A stretch of DNA of 5,749 nucleotides, taken from assembly GCA_946409855.1 (NCBI GenBank), contig CAMJXZ010000224.1, positions 1 to 5,749 on the forward strand, in the 5' to 3' direction. Origin of the DNA: an uncultured Clostridia bacterium. GTDB lineage: Bacteria; Bacillota; Clostridia; Christensenellales; Aristaeellaceae. The notes under the pieces are model-generated. The model ran no database searches and was not told the DNA's origin. It saw only the letters and a program-made list of their open reading frames with translations. Position 1 is the first letter of the stretch. Each line of letters opens with the position of its first letter. The position numbers were made by a program, and so were the translations under genes. This document shows positions 4,677 through 5,749 of this stretch, piece after piece.

Positions 4677-5749
<1,073 letters not shown>

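Overview
The window looks like part of a fairly GC-rich Bacillota chromosome, most likely a gut-type Clostridia (Christensenellales or Oscillospirales-like; order-level placement is a guess). The basis is GroEL sequence character, strong AAAGGAGG-type ribosome binding sites, intrinsic terminators and an alpha/beta hydrolase of a kind I associate with gut Clostridia.

Layout, left to right. Positions 1-222 hold hairpins and a leader block. Position 223-978 encodes a two-pass membrane protein (paralogue A). A strong terminator (1102-1170) runs directly into a promoter for an alpha/beta hydrolase/esterase (1259-2245). A 628-bp gene-free stretch (2246-2873) contains a cUUCGg-capped hairpin, a cluster of short palindromes inside a possible MITE-like element bounded by 14-bp inverted repeats, and a terminator-like leader. 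Two more membrane proteins follow as a pair, paralogue B (2874-3557) and paralogue C (3639-4469). A long inverted repeat (4530-4576) follows, and then the 3' two thirds of groEL, convergent on the minus strand (4677 to the window edge), with its own terminator.

The distinctive content is the A/B/C family. Each has a YLxP juxtamembrane motif, two predicted membrane helices and a cytosolic C-terminal domain with GxKYLF[VI]R, IPYxDI, a tyrosine pair and a final NP[NY]. B and C add an N-terminal coiled coil. In C that coiled coil is expanded by 21-bp heptad repeats and a 144-bp in-frame duplication. Sequence sharing is patchy: B and C match best at the N-terminus, A and C at the C-terminus, and A and B share an upstream leader. 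That suggests repeated duplication and recombination. I do not recognise the family by name and assign no function. The hydrolase and groEL appear to be unrelated neighbours.
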